A stretch of DNA of 64,000 bases from the NCBI GenBank assembly GCA_017999985.1, contig JAGNKU010000019.1, forward strand, positions 1 to 64,000. The letters run 5' to 3'. The notes under the pieces were generated by a model. That model made no database searches. It saw nothing but the letters and a program-made list of their open reading frames with translations, and had not been told where the DNA came from. Below are positions 1-9,178 of the stretch, piece after piece; positions within the stretch are counted from its first letter, which is position 1; each line of letters begins with the position of its first letter. The position numbers and the translations under genes are program-made. The stretch is from Phycisphaerae bacterium. GTDB taxonomy: Bacteria; Planctomycetota; Phycisphaerae; UBA1845; Fen-1342.

Positions 1-2
1 AG

Positions 3-242
3 CGCTTGTACAAGGGCCGGACGGCGGTGGAACGGGTCAACGCCCGGCTGAAGGTGTTTTGGGGTGCGGACGACGGCAACATCGTCGGCCCGCGCCGCTT
101 CCACGCCTTCCTGAGCACCGTGCTGGTCGTGCATGCCGGGCTCGCGACGCTGCTGGCGAGCACTCCGCGGCGGGACGGTCCGCTGGGCCAGTTGCGGCTC
201 TCGGCCATCGCCCAGGCGCTGCAGGCGCGGGCCCCGGCGTAA
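3..242 (+). CDS. Transposase, C-terminal fragment (DDE type)
   Basis: The reading frame is open from the left edge of the window and ends in a stop at 240-242, so only the last ~79 residues are visible. The segment RTAVERVNARLK, followed by FWG and a hydrophobic tail, matches the C-terminal end of DDE_Tnp_1-like transposases, where the Glu of VERVN is the usual third catalytic acid. That places it as the end of an insertion-sequence transposase acting on DNA. Whether it is intact cannot be judged because the 5' part lies outside the window. I did not identify a terminal inverted repeat downstream. Confidence 0.7.
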   Translation, partial: RLYKGRTAVERVNARLKVFWGADDGNIVGPRRFHAFLSTVLVVHAGLATLLASTPRRDGPLGQLRLSAIAQALQARAPA

Positions 243-939
243 CCAACCGCCGAACCCTTTGGAGCACGCCCGGTCGGGGACGCGCTACGCGGCTGCGCAC
301 AACTGCGCCAAACTCCGGCCGAGTCCGCCCCCACCCCCTCAAAAACGGGCGCCGTCCGCTCCCTCCAGGCTGGTCAGCCTCCGGCCTCCCGCCCCCGAAG
401 CGTCGAGATCGTTACAACGCAACCGGCTCCGGTCGACGGGGATTGTCGCACCACGCGGCCCGCCGGCCCGTCTGTAATGCACGAGTAGCTGCACGCACGG
501 GACATGCCGCGGGCGCGCCCGTCTGCGCGACTTCATCCGCTGTTTCTCTCCATCGTGGGACTGTGACATCGATAACCCCGGAGCTCCTCGAAATCCACTG
601 CGGGCGCGTGGCGGCCGGTTGCATCCGCGCGACTCCTCGATCTTGCTGAGCCGAGCGTCCCCGCTCCTGAGCCCACGCATCACACCTGTAACGCGCCTCG
701 GCGCCCCCGCGCCAGCCCGTGACACGCCCCGAAGAGCCTTTGCCAGTTGCATCGAGCGCGCCGCAGTCAACCGCTGCCGGGAAGCATCGCGTATGCGCGG
801 TGCCGACGGACTGGCTGAAGCCGGTGATGAGCTCAAAACAGCCCATCGCGGCCCCATCGCACGGCCGTTCCGCGCCCAGTCTCCACACGGCGCCTCACCC
901 GGTTGCCAACGGCGTGGCTGCGGGACTACCCTATTCCAT
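243..939. other. Non-coding stretch between transposase and phoH
   Basis: About 700 bases in which no ORF has a credible start, ribosome-binding site or recognisable protein. The long ORFs here are low-complexity Arg/Ala/Pro-rich readings typical of random open frames in G+C-rich DNA. It may hold the transposon end and the phoH promoter, but I could not point to either. Confidence 0.5.
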
Positions 940-1992
940 ATGGAACTGACCGTTACCCTCCAGCAGCCGCATCGCCGGGCCGAGCTTTTCGGGCCGGGCG
1001 ACCGCAACCTGCGGCAGATACGCGAGTTGCTCGGCGTCCAGATTCAGGCCCGCAACACGACCGTGCGCATCCTCGGAGCATCGCCGGACGTGGCCAGGGC
1101 GGCCGCCGTGCTGGAGCGCTTACAGGAGATGCTGCGGCAGAAGGCGGACCTGGACGAGCACTCGGTCCGGCTGGCGATCGTCGAACTCGGCGAACGCGAG
1201 GGAGCGCGTAACCCGGACGCCATCACGGTGTTCTCGCGCGAGACGGTGATCACGCCGAAGACCGAGGGGCAGCGGCACTACGTAGCCGCCATGCTGCGGA
1301 ATGATCTGGTCCTGTGCCTGGGGCCGGCCGGCACCGGGAAGACCTACCTGGCGGTCGCGTTAGCCGTGCACCAGCTCAAGAACGGCGACGTGAAGCGGAT
1401 CGTGCTGGTGCGGCCGGCGGTCGAGGCAGGCGAGAAGCTGGGCTTCCTGCCGGGCGATCTGCAACAGAAGGTGAACCCCTACCTGCGCCCGCTGTTCGAC
1501 GCGATGCACGACATGATGACGTTCGACCAGCTCAAGCGGTTCATGGTCAACGACGTGATCGAGGTCGTGCCGCTGGCGTACATGCGCGGGCGAACGCTGA
1601 ACAACGCGATCATCATCCTGGACGAGGCCCAAAACTCGACGCCGTCGCAGATGCTCATGTTCCTGACGCGGCTGGGCAATCACAGCAAGATGATCGTGAC
1701 CGGCGACGACAGCCAGGTGGACCTGGAGCCGAACCAGCCGTCGGGCCTGATCGACGCGGTGCAGCGCTTGCGCGGTTGCCCAGGGGTGGCTATCATTCGT
1801 CTGGCGGACGTGGACATCGTGCGGCACCGGCTGGTGCAGGCGATCGTGAACCGTTACGCCAACGGCGCGGCCCCGCGACGGCCGGAAGTGCGCACGTCCG
1901 AGATTAACGCCCCCGCCGCGGGCGATGCCCCGGATCAGCCGGGGTTGCCGGAGTCCGGCCTGAAGGTCGGCGGCGAAAGCGACGACGCATAG
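940..1992 (+). CDS. phoH: PhoH-like ATPase
   Basis: A 350-residue PhoH-family P-loop ATPase, thought to act in RNA metabolism together with YbeY. An N-terminal KH-like segment (RNLRQIRELLGV, about residues 20-50) precedes the ATPase core. Walker A is GPAGTGKT, Walker B is IIILDEAQN, and VTGDDSQVDL is a sensor-like motif. The ATG at 940 is chosen because the in-frame sequence upstream is low complexity and family homology begins at MELTVTLQQ. The gene for the PgpH-like HD protein starts 4 bases after the stop and ybeY overlaps that gene, giving the conserved phoH-pgpH-ybeY order. The function of PhoH itself is known only loosely. Confidence 0.93.
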   Translation: MELTVTLQQPHRRAELFGPGDRNLRQIRELLGVQIQARNTTVRILGASPDVARAAAVLERLQEMLRQKADLDEHSVRLAIVELGEREGARNPDAITVFSRETVITPKTEGQRHYVAAMLRNDLVLCLGPAGTGKTYLAVALAVHQLKNGDVKRIVLVRPAVEAGEKLGFLPGDLQQKVNPYLRPLFDAMHDMMTFDQLKRFMVNDVIEVVPLAYMRGRTLNNAIIILDEAQNSTPSQMLMFLTRLGNHSKMIVTGDDSQVDLEPNQPSGLIDAVQRLRGCPGVAIIRLADVDIVRHRLVQAIVNRYANGAAPRRPEVRTSEINAPAAGDAPDQPGLPESGLKVGGESDDA

Positions 1993-1996
1993 TACC

Positions 1997-4315
1997 ATGC
2001 GCTTCTTTGGCCGACAGACAGCGCGACAGAAGGAAATTCGGCGCTCGCGGGCCGAGCGGCGTCAGGCGTGGTACCAGCGCCTGGGTGGCCAGGTGCACAT
2101 GGGGCCAGCGGTTTTCCTGGTCTTCTGCGCGGTCACGACGGCTTTGCTGGTGAACGCCGGCACGGACGGGCTGGGGCTGACGGTCGGGCAGAAGCTCCCG
2201 CGAGACATCACGTCGCGGGTGACATTCCGGATTGTGGACGAGGCGGCCACGGACCGCATGCGGTCGCGGGCGCGCGACAACGCCGAGGACCATTACGAGC
2301 TCGACGCGTCACTGCTACAGGACATTCGGGGGCGGTTGACGAACGCGCTGCGGATTGCGCGTGAGCAGGCGGCGGAGCCGCAGAAGCTCAAGGAGAAGGC
2401 CGAGGAAATCAAGGTTCTGTTTGACGACGCGGGCCTGGCGGAAATCCTGCGGCTGGCCGCCCTGCCGGACGCCTCCGAATACCAGCACGCGGTCGATCGG
2501 GCCGTGCGGGTGCTGCGCGGTCAGCCGCTGGCCGAGGCGAGCGACCTCGCGCGCCGACGGACCGGGCTGAACGCGATCCTGGTGGACGTCGAGCAAGCAC
2601 TCGAGCGGCCCGTGCCCAACAGCGAGCTGCTGTTCGCCAACAACCCGGAGCACGTGCTCAAGGTGGTGGACACGGTCGTGGCGGCGGCGGACTTCGCGGT
2701 GCCGCTGCGGGACACGATGCGGGCCTCGCTGCGGGAGATGCTGCGCGACCCGGCGACGAACACGCACAAGCCGCTGTATCGCTACGACACGCGGCGTTCG
2801 AACAAGGCCGCGCAGGACGCCGAGAACCGGGTGGAGACGCAGTATAACGTCTTCACGGCCGGTACGCGCCTGGCGCCGCTGGGCACGCTGACCGAATCCA
2901 CGTACGAGCTGCTCAAGGAGGAGCAGGCCCGCTATCTCGACCCGGACTGGGGCATGCAGGACGCGCAGACCGCGGAGCTGCTGCGCGGCGTGCCGCAGAT
3001 GCTGGTGCGGGAGCGCTGGGCGCGCGGGTTCGCGGCCTTCCTGCTGGTCATCGGGGTCGGCGGCGGGGTAATGCTCATTTACGGAAACCTGCCGGGCGGG
3101 GCGCAACGGCGGACGGCGTCGGCGCTGACCATGCTGGTGGTGCTGGGGCTGGCGCGGGCGACGTACGTGCAGGGGCTACCCGTGCATCTGGCGGTGGGCC
3201 TGCAAGCGTTCGCGATCGCGCTGCTGGCGATCACGTCGCGGGGCGGCCCGGTGTACGCCGCCGGGGGCGTGCTCGCGTTGATGGTCACGCTGGCGACGCG
3301 CCAGAGCGTGAGCCTGCTGATCGTGCTGATGGCGGTGACCATGGTGCTGTTTCTGGGGCTGCGCGACGTGCGGCATCGCGGCCACATCATCGGCGTGGGC
3401 GCGCTGGCGGCGCTGGTCGCGCTGGCGTTCACGCAACTGGCGGGGCTCATCGAGGGGCAGTACTTCCGGTTCGTGTTCTGGCACCAGGCCATGTGGGCGG
3501 CGCTGTCCACGCTGGCGGCCGCGTTCCTGGTCGAAGGCATTCTGCCGGCGATCGAGCGGGTGTTCGGCGTGACGACCAGCATGACGCTGCTGGAGTGGTG
3601 CGATCCGAACAAGCCGCTGTTGCGCATGCTCGCGGCCGAGTCGCCGGGGACGTACAACCACAGCCTGTTGGTGGGGACACTGGCGGACGCGGCGGCGGAG
3701 GCGATTGGGGCCGACGGCTTGCTGGCCCGCACCGGGGCGTATTACCATGACATCGGCAAGGTGAACAAGCCGGAATATTTTGTTGAGAACCAGGCGATGG
3801 GGGTCGGCAACCGGCACGAGCGGCTCTCGCCGGCGATGAGCCACCTGATCATCATCGGACACGTGAAAGACGGCATCGAGATGGCGCGCGAGTATGGACT
3901 GCCGGCCAGCCTGCACAGCTTCATCCCCGAGCACCACGGGACGTGCGTCGTCGAGTACTTCTATCACGCCGCGAGCAGGGCGCGCAAGCCGGGGGACCCG
4001 GAGATCTCCGATGAGCAGTTCCGGTATCCGGGGCCAAAGCCGCAGTCGCGCGAGACGGCGATCGTCATGCTGTGCGACGGCGTCGAGGGCGCGGTGCGGG
4101 CCATGACCGAGCCGACGCCGAACCGGATCGAGGACACGGTCGCGAAGATCATCGAGAAGCGCATGATGGACGGCCAGTTCGACGACTGCGATCTGACGTT
4201 CCGCGAACTGGAGACGATCCGCAACAGCCTGGTGAAGAGCCTGAGCAGCATCTATCACGGCCGCATCGCGTATCCGAGCACCGAGCAGAGTCCGGAGCCG
4301 CGCAGTGCCTCGTAA
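1997..4315 (+). CDS. pgpH: PgpH-type 7TM HD-domain phosphodiesterase (YqfF family)
   Basis: A 772-residue membrane protein of the 7TMR-HD family, whose characterised members (PgpH) hydrolyse cyclic di-AMP. There is one N-terminal TM near residue 35-55. A long extracytoplasmic 7TMR-HDED region follows to about residue 335, then a seven-helix membrane block (about 340-510), then a cytoplasmic HD domain. The HD residues are intact: YNHSLLVGTLAD, YYHDIGK, NRHERLSP and PEHHGT, with the final Asp in LCDGVEGA. It sits between phoH and ybeY and overlaps ybeY by 11 bases. A cyclase-like partner, the CdaA-YbbR fusion at 15997-17853, lies in the same window. The substrate is inferred from the family. 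Confidence 0.9.
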   Translation: MRFFGRQTARQKEIRRSRAERRQAWYQRLGGQVHMGPAVFLVFCAVTTALLVNAGTDGLGLTVGQKLPRDITSRVTFRIVDEAATDRMRSRARDNAEDHYELDASLLQDIRGRLTNALRIAREQAAEPQKLKEKAEEIKVLFDDAGLAEILRLAALPDASEYQHAVDRAVRVLRGQPLAEASDLARRRTGLNAILVDVEQALERPVPNSELLFANNPEHVLKVVDTVVAAADFAVPLRDTMRASLREMLRDPATNTHKPLYRYDTRRSNKAAQDAENRVETQYNVFTAGTRLAPLGTLTESTYELLKEEQARYLDPDWGMQDAQTAELLRGVPQMLVRERWARGFAAFLLVIGVGGGVMLIYGNLPGGAQRRTASALTMLVVLGLARATYVQGLPVHLAVGLQAFAIALLAITSRGGPVYAAGGVLALMVTLATRQSVSLLIVLMAVTMVLFLGLRDVRHRGHIIGVGALAALVALAFTQLAGLIEGQYFRFVFWHQAMWAALSTLAAAFLVEGILPAIERVFGVTTSMTLLEWCDPNKPLLRMLAAESPGTYNHSLLVGTLADAAAEAIGADGLLARTGAYYHDIGKVNKPEYFVENQAMGVGNRHERLSPAMSHLIIIGHVKDGIEMAREYGLPASLHSFIPEHHGTCVVEYFYHAASRARKPGDPEISDEQFRYPGPKPQSRETAIVMLCDGVEGAVRAMTEPTPNRIEDTVAKIIEKRMMDGQFDDCDLTFRELETIRNSLVKSLSSIYHGRIAYPSTEQSPEPRSAS

Positions 4316-4838
4316 ACGTCCGACGCGTCGGAGTTCCACCCTGTCGGCCGCGCGCGGCACAGGCCCCGCGGCGCGCGGCGTGGGCATCGAAGTGGTCTGG
4401 CGACCGCGGCGGGCGTGGGGCGCCGGGCCGCTGCTGCGGCGCGTCGCGCACTATGCCGTCACGGCGGAGGGGTTTCGTTCCGGGCAATTGACCATCGTCG
4501 TGGTCGGGTCACGGACGATGGCCGCGCTGCACCGGCGCTTCGCCGGCGCGGGCGGGACGACGGACGTGCTGACGTTTGACTATGGCGCGGAGGCGGGGCC
4601 GGGGCGCCTGGACGCCGAGGTGTATGTTTGTGCGGATGTCGCGCAGCAGCGCGCGGCCCGGCGTGGGGGCACGCTCGCGGCGGCGCGGGCAGAGCTGGCG
4701 CTGTACGTTGTGCACGGCATTTTGCACCTGGCCGGCTACGACGATCACACGGCGCGCGATTTCGAGCGCATGCACGCGCGCGAGGATCAGTTGCTCGAAC
4801 GGCTGGGGCTGGGCCCCGTGTTCGGGCTGCTTCGCTGA
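4305..4838 (+). CDS. ybeY: Endoribonuclease YbeY (rRNA maturation factor)
   Basis: A 177-residue UPF0054/YbeY protein, a zinc-dependent endoribonuclease involved in 16S rRNA 3' maturation and ribosome quality control. The signature HGILHLAGYDDH supplies the three metal-binding histidines, and TDVLTFDY is the preceding conserved block. The first ~25 residues are Arg/Pro-rich and could be a slightly early start; a later start inside the pgpH overlap region is possible. It is the last gene of the phoH-pgpH-ybeY cluster and ends 9 bases from the convergent lipoprotein gene. Confidence 0.92.
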   Translation: MPRKRPTRRSSTLSAARGTGPAARGVGIEVVWRPRRAWGAGPLLRRVAHYAVTAEGFRSGQLTIVVVGSRTMAALHRRFAGAGGTTDVLTFDYGAEAGPGRLDAEVYVCADVAQQRAARRGGTLAAARAELALYVVHGILHLAGYDDHTARDFERMHAREDQLLERLGLGPVFGLLR

Positions 4839-4847
4839 CGGTCGCCG

Positions 4848-5381
4848 TCACTTTCCCGGGGCCGTGGTCGGCGCTGCGTCCGGGGGCGGTTGTTCCAGCG
4901 CTTCCTGGTATTCCTGCAGGGCATTATCGACGCCCTTGCGCATCTCGCGCCAGGCTTCGTCGCTGGCGCCCTTCAGCCGCTCGAGTGTTTGCCGCGCGGC
5001 TTCGGCGCGGGCGGTCCACTCGTCGAGCTGCTTCTGCAGCGCCGGGCGGACGTCTTCGGCGGCGGACTCGAGCCTCTTGCGCAGCTCGTTGACGCGCTCG
5101 TTCATGCGCTCCGACTCGCGCTCGACCTCGCGCTGATACAGCTCGCGCGCCTGGCGGAGCAGCGCCTTCGCCGCCGCGGCCCCCTCGCTCGCCCGGCGTT
5201 CCGCTTCCGCGCCCAGCCGCTTAAGTTCCTCCAGCGTCGTGCGCTCTTCGGCGACGATGGGCGCCGTCGCGGGCTGCGACGTGCTGCCCGCGGGCGGTCC
5301 GCCAGGCGGTGCCGAACGCTCACACGCCACGGCGACCAGCAGCCCCAATCCCAGCGTGCCCAAGCTTGCGCTGCGTGTCAT
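4848..5381 (-). CDS. Coiled-coil lipoprotein, unknown function
   Basis: 177 residues. A signal peptide ends in a lipobox-like LVAVAC with Cys20 as the likely lipidation site. A Pro/Gly/Ser linker follows, then about 115 residues rich in Glu, Arg, Ala and Leu that read as one long amphipathic coiled coil resembling apolipoprotein-like helical repeats. The C-terminus is Pro/Thr-rich. Its start overlaps the stop of the upstream methyltransferase gene by an ATGA, so the two are probably translated together. I do not recognise a named family. A periplasmic or membrane-surface scaffold is the most that can be inferred. Confidence 0.7.
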   Translation of the reverse strand: MTRSASLGTLGLGLLVAVACERSAPPGGPPAGSTSQPATAPIVAEERTTLEELKRLGAEAERRASEGAAAAKALLRQARELYQREVERESERMNERVNELRKRLESAAEDVRPALQKQLDEWTARAEAARQTLERLKGASDEAWREMRKGVDNALQEYQEALEQPPPDAAPTTAPGK

Positions 5382-6178
5382 CGGTCTGCCCTTTCATCCA
5401 CCATGTTCACTGGTCCCGGCTTCACGCCCCGATACAACGCCACACCGCCGAAGTTCATCCGCTGCACGGCGACGGTTTGGAAACCCACGTCCGCGATGCG
5501 CCCGGCCATGACGCGCGTGTTCGCGAACGTGCGGATCGAACGCGGCAGGTAGCGATACGCACCCGTGCGGTCGCGACTGATGATCGCCGCCAGCGCCGGT
5601 ACCACGCGGTCACAGTATAGCTGATACGCCCAGCACAGCAGGGCGTTCTCGGGCATCGCGAATTCCAGGATCAGCACGCGTGCCCCGGGCCGGGCGACGC
5701 GGTGCATTTCGCGCAGCCCTTCCGCCAGATCGCCAAAGTTGCGCACGCCGAAAGCGCAGGTGATGACGTCCACGGACGCGTCCGCCAGCGGCAGGCGCAC
5801 GGCATCGGCGCGGATAAGGCGGATGGGGACGGGCGTGCCGTCGAAGTGCGCGGCCGCCAGCATGCCGGCGGAGAAATCGACGCCGAGCAGCAGGCGTGGC
5901 CGCGGCGTGTGGACGGCGAACGCGCGCAGCATGTCGCCGGTGCCGCAGCAGATATCGAGGACGACGTCGGTAGGCCGCACATCGGCGGCGGCCACGGTGC
6001 GCCGGCGCCAGGCGGTGTCGCGCCCGAACGTGGCAACCGTGTTGACACGCTCGTATGTCGGCGCGATGGCATCGAACATGGCCTCGACGCGCACGGCCTT
6101 GTCGGGCTGAGCATGCGGATCGCGCAGGGCGTCGGAATCCCAGGCTGGGCGGGTCGAAGCTGGCAGCATGGGCGGCAT
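5378..6178 (-). CDS. ubiE: UbiE/MenG-like quinone-biosynthesis methyltransferase
   Basis: A 266-residue class I SAM-dependent methyltransferase of the UbiE/COQ5 family, which methylates the demethylmenaquinone or ubiquinone precursor ring. The visible family blocks are the early signature KAVRVEAMFDAIAPTYERVN, the SAM motif VLDICCGTGDML, and VDVITCAFGVRNFGD, followed by a post-motif region with LEFAMPE. The start is set at MPPMLP (6178). The longer ORF runs into the divergent acetoacetyl-CoA synthetase gene and has no family match there. The ATGA overlap with the lipoprotein gene downstream indicates an operon. Whether the product is menaquinone or ubiquinone cannot be told from this gene. 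Confidence 0.88.
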   Translation of the reverse strand: MPPMLPASTRPAWDSDALRDPHAQPDKAVRVEAMFDAIAPTYERVNTVATFGRDTAWRRRTVAAADVRPTDVVLDICCGTGDMLRAFAVHTPRPRLLLGVDFSAGMLAAAHFDGTPVPIRLIRADAVRLPLADASVDVITCAFGVRNFGDLAEGLREMHRVARPGARVLILEFAMPENALLCWAYQLYCDRVVPALAAIISRDRTGAYRYLPRSIRTFANTRVMAGRIADVGFQTVAVQRMNFGGVALYRGVKPGPVNMVDERADR

Positions 6179-6282
6179 GATCGCAGGTTCCGCCGCAGCG
6201 GGCCAGCGGATGGCGTTGACCGGCTTTGGCTGGCGGACCAGAATGCGAAGGTGCCAGGTCACCTTGTGGAGGACGCGGCTCA

Positions 6283-8238
6283 ATGGCCATGTCGAAGCTG
6301 CTTTGGAAGCCGACGGCGGAACGGATCCGGGCGACGCAGATGCATGAGTTCATGACGCGTGTGGCAGCGCGGCACGGGATCGCGCCCGAGTGGGAGGCCC
6401 TGCGACGCTGGTCGATCGACAAACCGGAGGCGTTCTGGCCGGAGTTGCTCGGATTCGTTGGGATCGAGCCCTCTGCGCCGGCGACGAGCGTGATGAGCGG
6501 GAGCGGGATGCTGGGCACGAAGTGGTTTACCGGGATGAAGCTGAATTACGCGCGGCATCTGCTGCGTTTCGACGACGATCGCGTGGCCCTGTTCCACGAA
6601 AACGAGCTCGGGCAGCGCGGGCGCATGACACGGCGCGAGCTGCGCGCGGAGGTAGCGCGCTGCGCCGCGGCCCTGCGCGCCGCGGGCGTAACGGCGGGGC
6701 AGCGCGTCGGCGGGTTCATGCCGAACATCCCGGAGACGATTATCGCCATGCTCGCCGCCGCGAGCCTGGGCGCGATCTGGTCGTCGTGCTCGCCGGATTT
6801 CGGCGTGCGCGGTGTGCTGGACCGCTTCGGGCAGATCGAGCCGAGCGTGCTGATCGCGACTGACGGGTACACGTACAACGGCAAACGCTTCGAAACGCTG
6901 GGGCGCGTGGCGGAAATGCTGCCGCAGTTGCCGTCCGTGCAGCGCGTGGTAATCGTGCCGTTTCTCGACGCCGAGCCGAACGTGGCGCGCGTGCCAAAAG
7001 CGGTGCTGTGGCGCGGGTTCCTGGGGCCGGTGGATCAGCCGGCGCCGCCGCTGACCTTCACCGAGGTGCCCTTCGATCACCCGCTATTCATCATGTACTC
7101 GTCCGGGACGACCGGCGTGCCGAAGTGCATCGTCCACGGCCACGGCGGCACGCTGCTCCAGCACATGAAGGAGCTGATGCTGCACACGGACCTGCGGGCC
7201 GGCGAGCGGATTTTCTACTTTACGACGTGCGGCTGGATGATGTGGAACTGGCTCGTCAGCGGGCTGGGCGCTGGGGCGGCGCTCGTGCTGTTCGAGGGCA
7301 ACCCGGGCTACCCAACGATGGACCGGCTGTGGCAGATGGCCGAGGAAACGCAACTGCACGTGTTTGGCACGAGCGCGAAGTACATCGCGTCCTGCCAGAA
7401 GGCGGGGCTGCATCCGGGCCGCGAGCACGACCTGAGCGCGCTGCGGTGCATTTGCTCGACCGGTTCGCCGCTGAGCGTCGAGCTGTTCGAGTGGGTGTAC
7501 GACGAGGTGAAACGCGACCTGCAACTGGCGTCGATCTCCGGCGGCACGGACATCATCTCGTGCTTCATGCTCGGCAACCCGATCCTGCCGGTGTACGCCG
7601 GCGAAATCCAGTGCCGCGGGCTGGGCATGGATGTGCAGGCGTGGAGCAACGACGGCCGGCCGGTGACGGGACAGAAGGCTGAGCTCGTATGCTGCCGGCC
7701 GTTCCCCTGCCAGCCGGTGAGCTTCTGGAATGATCCGGACGGAGCCAAGTACCGCGGAGCGTATTTCGAGCACTTCACGAAGCCCCCCGTCTGGCGGCAC
7801 GGCGATTTCGTCGAGATCACCGACACGGGCGGGGTCATCGTGTATGGCCGTTCGGACGCGACATTGAACCCGGGCGGCGTGCGCATTGGCACCGCCGAGA
7901 TCTACCGCGTGGTCGAGAACTTCCCCGAGATTGCCGACAGCGTGGTCGTGGGGCGCGACACGGCGGACGACGACGTGGAGATCGTGCTGTTCCTGGTGTT
8001 GAAAGCGGGCGTGCAGCTGGACGAGGCACTGGAAAAGCGCCTGCGCGCGGCCATTGCCGAGGGAGCGACGAAGCGGCACGTGCCCAAGCACATTCGCCAG
8101 GTGAGCGCGATCCCCTACACGATCAGCGGCAAAAAGGTCGAGATGGCGGTGCGGCGGATGATCCACGGCCAGGACGTACCGAACCGTGACGCACTCGCGA
8201 ACCCGGACGCACTCGAACAATATCGCGGCATCCTGTAG
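6283..8238 (+). CDS. aacS: Acetoacetyl-CoA synthetase
   Basis: A 651-residue adenylate-forming enzyme that activates acetoacetate to acetoacetyl-CoA with ATP, normally used in ketone-body or polyhydroxybutyrate metabolism. The length fits AacS (~650). The AMP-binding core MYSSGTTGVPKCI, the aromatic FYFTTCGWMMWNW, SGGTDIISCF and the C-terminal YGRSDATLNPGGVRIG with the catalytic Lys near TISGKKVE are all present. A GGAGG at 6268-6272 lies 10 bases before the chosen ATG (6283); a second Met two codons on (6289) is also possible. It is divergent from the ubiE gene. Acetyl-CoA synthetase is a less likely alternative given the TTCGWMMWNWL context. Confidence 0.93.
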   Translation: MAMSKLLWKPTAERIRATQMHEFMTRVAARHGIAPEWEALRRWSIDKPEAFWPELLGFVGIEPSAPATSVMSGSGMLGTKWFTGMKLNYARHLLRFDDDRVALFHENELGQRGRMTRRELRAEVARCAAALRAAGVTAGQRVGGFMPNIPETIIAMLAAASLGAIWSSCSPDFGVRGVLDRFGQIEPSVLIATDGYTYNGKRFETLGRVAEMLPQLPSVQRVVIVPFLDAEPNVARVPKAVLWRGFLGPVDQPAPPLTFTEVPFDHPLFIMYSSGTTGVPKCIVHGHGGTLLQHMKELMLHTDLRAGERIFYFTTCGWMMWNWLVSGLGAGAALVLFEGNPGYPTMDRLWQMAEETQLHVFGTSAKYIASCQKAGLHPGREHDLSALRCICSTGSPLSVELFEWVYDEVKRDLQLASISGGTDIISCFMLGNPILPVYAGEIQCRGLGMDVQAWSNDGRPVTGQKAELVCCRPFPCQPVSFWNDPDGAKYRGAYFEHFTKPPVWRHGDFVEITDTGGVIVYGRSDATLNPGGVRIGTAEIYRVVENFPEIADSVVVGRDTADDDVEIVLFLVLKAGVQLDEALEKRLRAAIAEGATKRHVPKHIRQVSAIPYTISGKKVEMAVRRMIHGQDVPNRDALANPDALEQYRGIL

Positions 8239-8288
8239 CGGCGGGTTTCGCGCTGAATGGTCCCCTCGCCCCCCGTGCGGCGCCGAAG

Positions 8289-8312
8289 GGCGGTGGGCAC
8301 GGGCGCACCGCC
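8289..8312. terminator. Hairpin between convergent genes
   Basis: A 7-bp stem (GGCGGTG / CACCGCC) with a 10-base loop sits between the end of aacS and the end of the small gene on the opposite strand. No U-tract is present, so it is only a possible shared terminator. Confidence 0.3.
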
Positions 8313-8337
8313 GGCCTCCGTGACGCACGTTACACCG

Positions 8338-8574
8338 CTACGCCAAGCCCACGGCGTCGGACGAGTCCGCGGACGCGGGCGTCGGCAAGGGCATTCCAGC
8401 GGACGCGGCGGTGAGGACGGCCTGCAGGTGCCGCAGTTCGCGGCGCTGCTCACGCAGGTCATCCTTGTAACTGCTCGTCATCGTGTGGTGGATTTCAGGG
8501 CCAATTTCGCGAAGTGCCGAATCGACGAGCTGCAGCAACAGATCGCACTCCGCCGGAGTCAGTTCCACGTGCAT
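8338..8574 (-). CDS. Small conserved-type protein, 78 residues, unknown function
   Basis: The ORF begins MHVELTPAECDLLLQLVDSAL and continues with a charged helical segment (YKDDLREQRRELRHL) and a Pro/Ser-rich tail. A strong AGGAGGAT lies 7 bases upstream of the ATG, which supports translation. The N-terminal half predicts as helical and has no membrane segment or signal peptide, so it should be cytoplasmic. I do not recognise a characterised family. Confidence 0.65.
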   Translation of the reverse strand: MHVELTPAECDLLLQLVDSALREIGPEIHHTMTSSYKDDLREQRRELRHLQAVLTAASAGMPLPTPASADSSDAVGLA

Positions 8575-8692
8575 GGCTGATCCTCCTGGCAGCTATCTAT
8601 ATTATAATGCGTAAACTCCGGCCGGGTCTGAACTTTCGTGCGATGCGCGCGGGGCGCGGCCAGGAATCCGGTCCTTCGAGGAGGCTGGCACC

Positions 8693-9178
8693 GTGCACGA
8701 CCCGGACCTGGATCGCCGCCTGCAACCGCTGCGACTCGTCGTCGCCGCGATGGCCGTCGGGATTGTCACCCTCGCCGTTGTCGCCAGCGTGCTCGCGGCA
8801 GGCGGGAGTGTGTCGCTCAAGCCGGAGCTGGCCGGACCGCTGGGGCTCGCACTCGGTGTGTTTGTCGTCGTGGCGGCGGTGGCGTACACGCTCGTGCGCA
8901 ACCGGATGATCGCCGGCCTGCGACAGATCTACGAGGAGCAGAGCACGCCGGATGACACCGCGACCGAACTGGCACCGCGCTACGCGGCCATCACGATCAT
9001 CGGGGCGGCGCTGGCTGAAGGACCGAGCCTGCTTGGGGGGATCGTCGTGATGCTGACGGGGCAGTGGACGGCTCTGGTTGTGCCGGGAGTCGGTCTGGTC
9101 GTGCTAGCATTATTGCTGCCGACGCGCGACCGGTTCGCGAGCTTTGTAACGCAGGCCACGGGTCGCATCTGGCCGTGA
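8693..9178 (+). CDS. Four-helix membrane protein, unknown function
   Basis: A 161-residue protein with four hydrophobic stretches (about residues 12-36, 45-66, 98-120 and 124-144) and a short cytoplasmic loop containing RQIYEEQSTPDD. A GAGGAGG sequence a few bases upstream supports the GTG start at 8693. Its stop overlaps the GTG start of the glycosyltransferase-TPR gene, so the two are translationally coupled. No characterised family recognised. Confidence 0.75.
   Translation: MHDPDLDRRLQPLRLVVAAMAVGIVTLAVVASVLAAGGSVSLKPELAGPLGLALGVFVVVAAVAYTLVRNRMIAGLRQIYEEQSTPDDTATELAPRYAAITIIGAALAEGPSLLGGIVVMLTGQWTALVVPGVGLVVLALLLPTRDRFASFVTQATGRIWP

Noticed and set aside
619-939. A 107-residue N-terminal extension of PhoH
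   Set aside because: Low-complexity Arg/Ala/Pro-rich sequence with no PhoH-family similarity and no ribosome-binding site; the conserved protein begins at 940.
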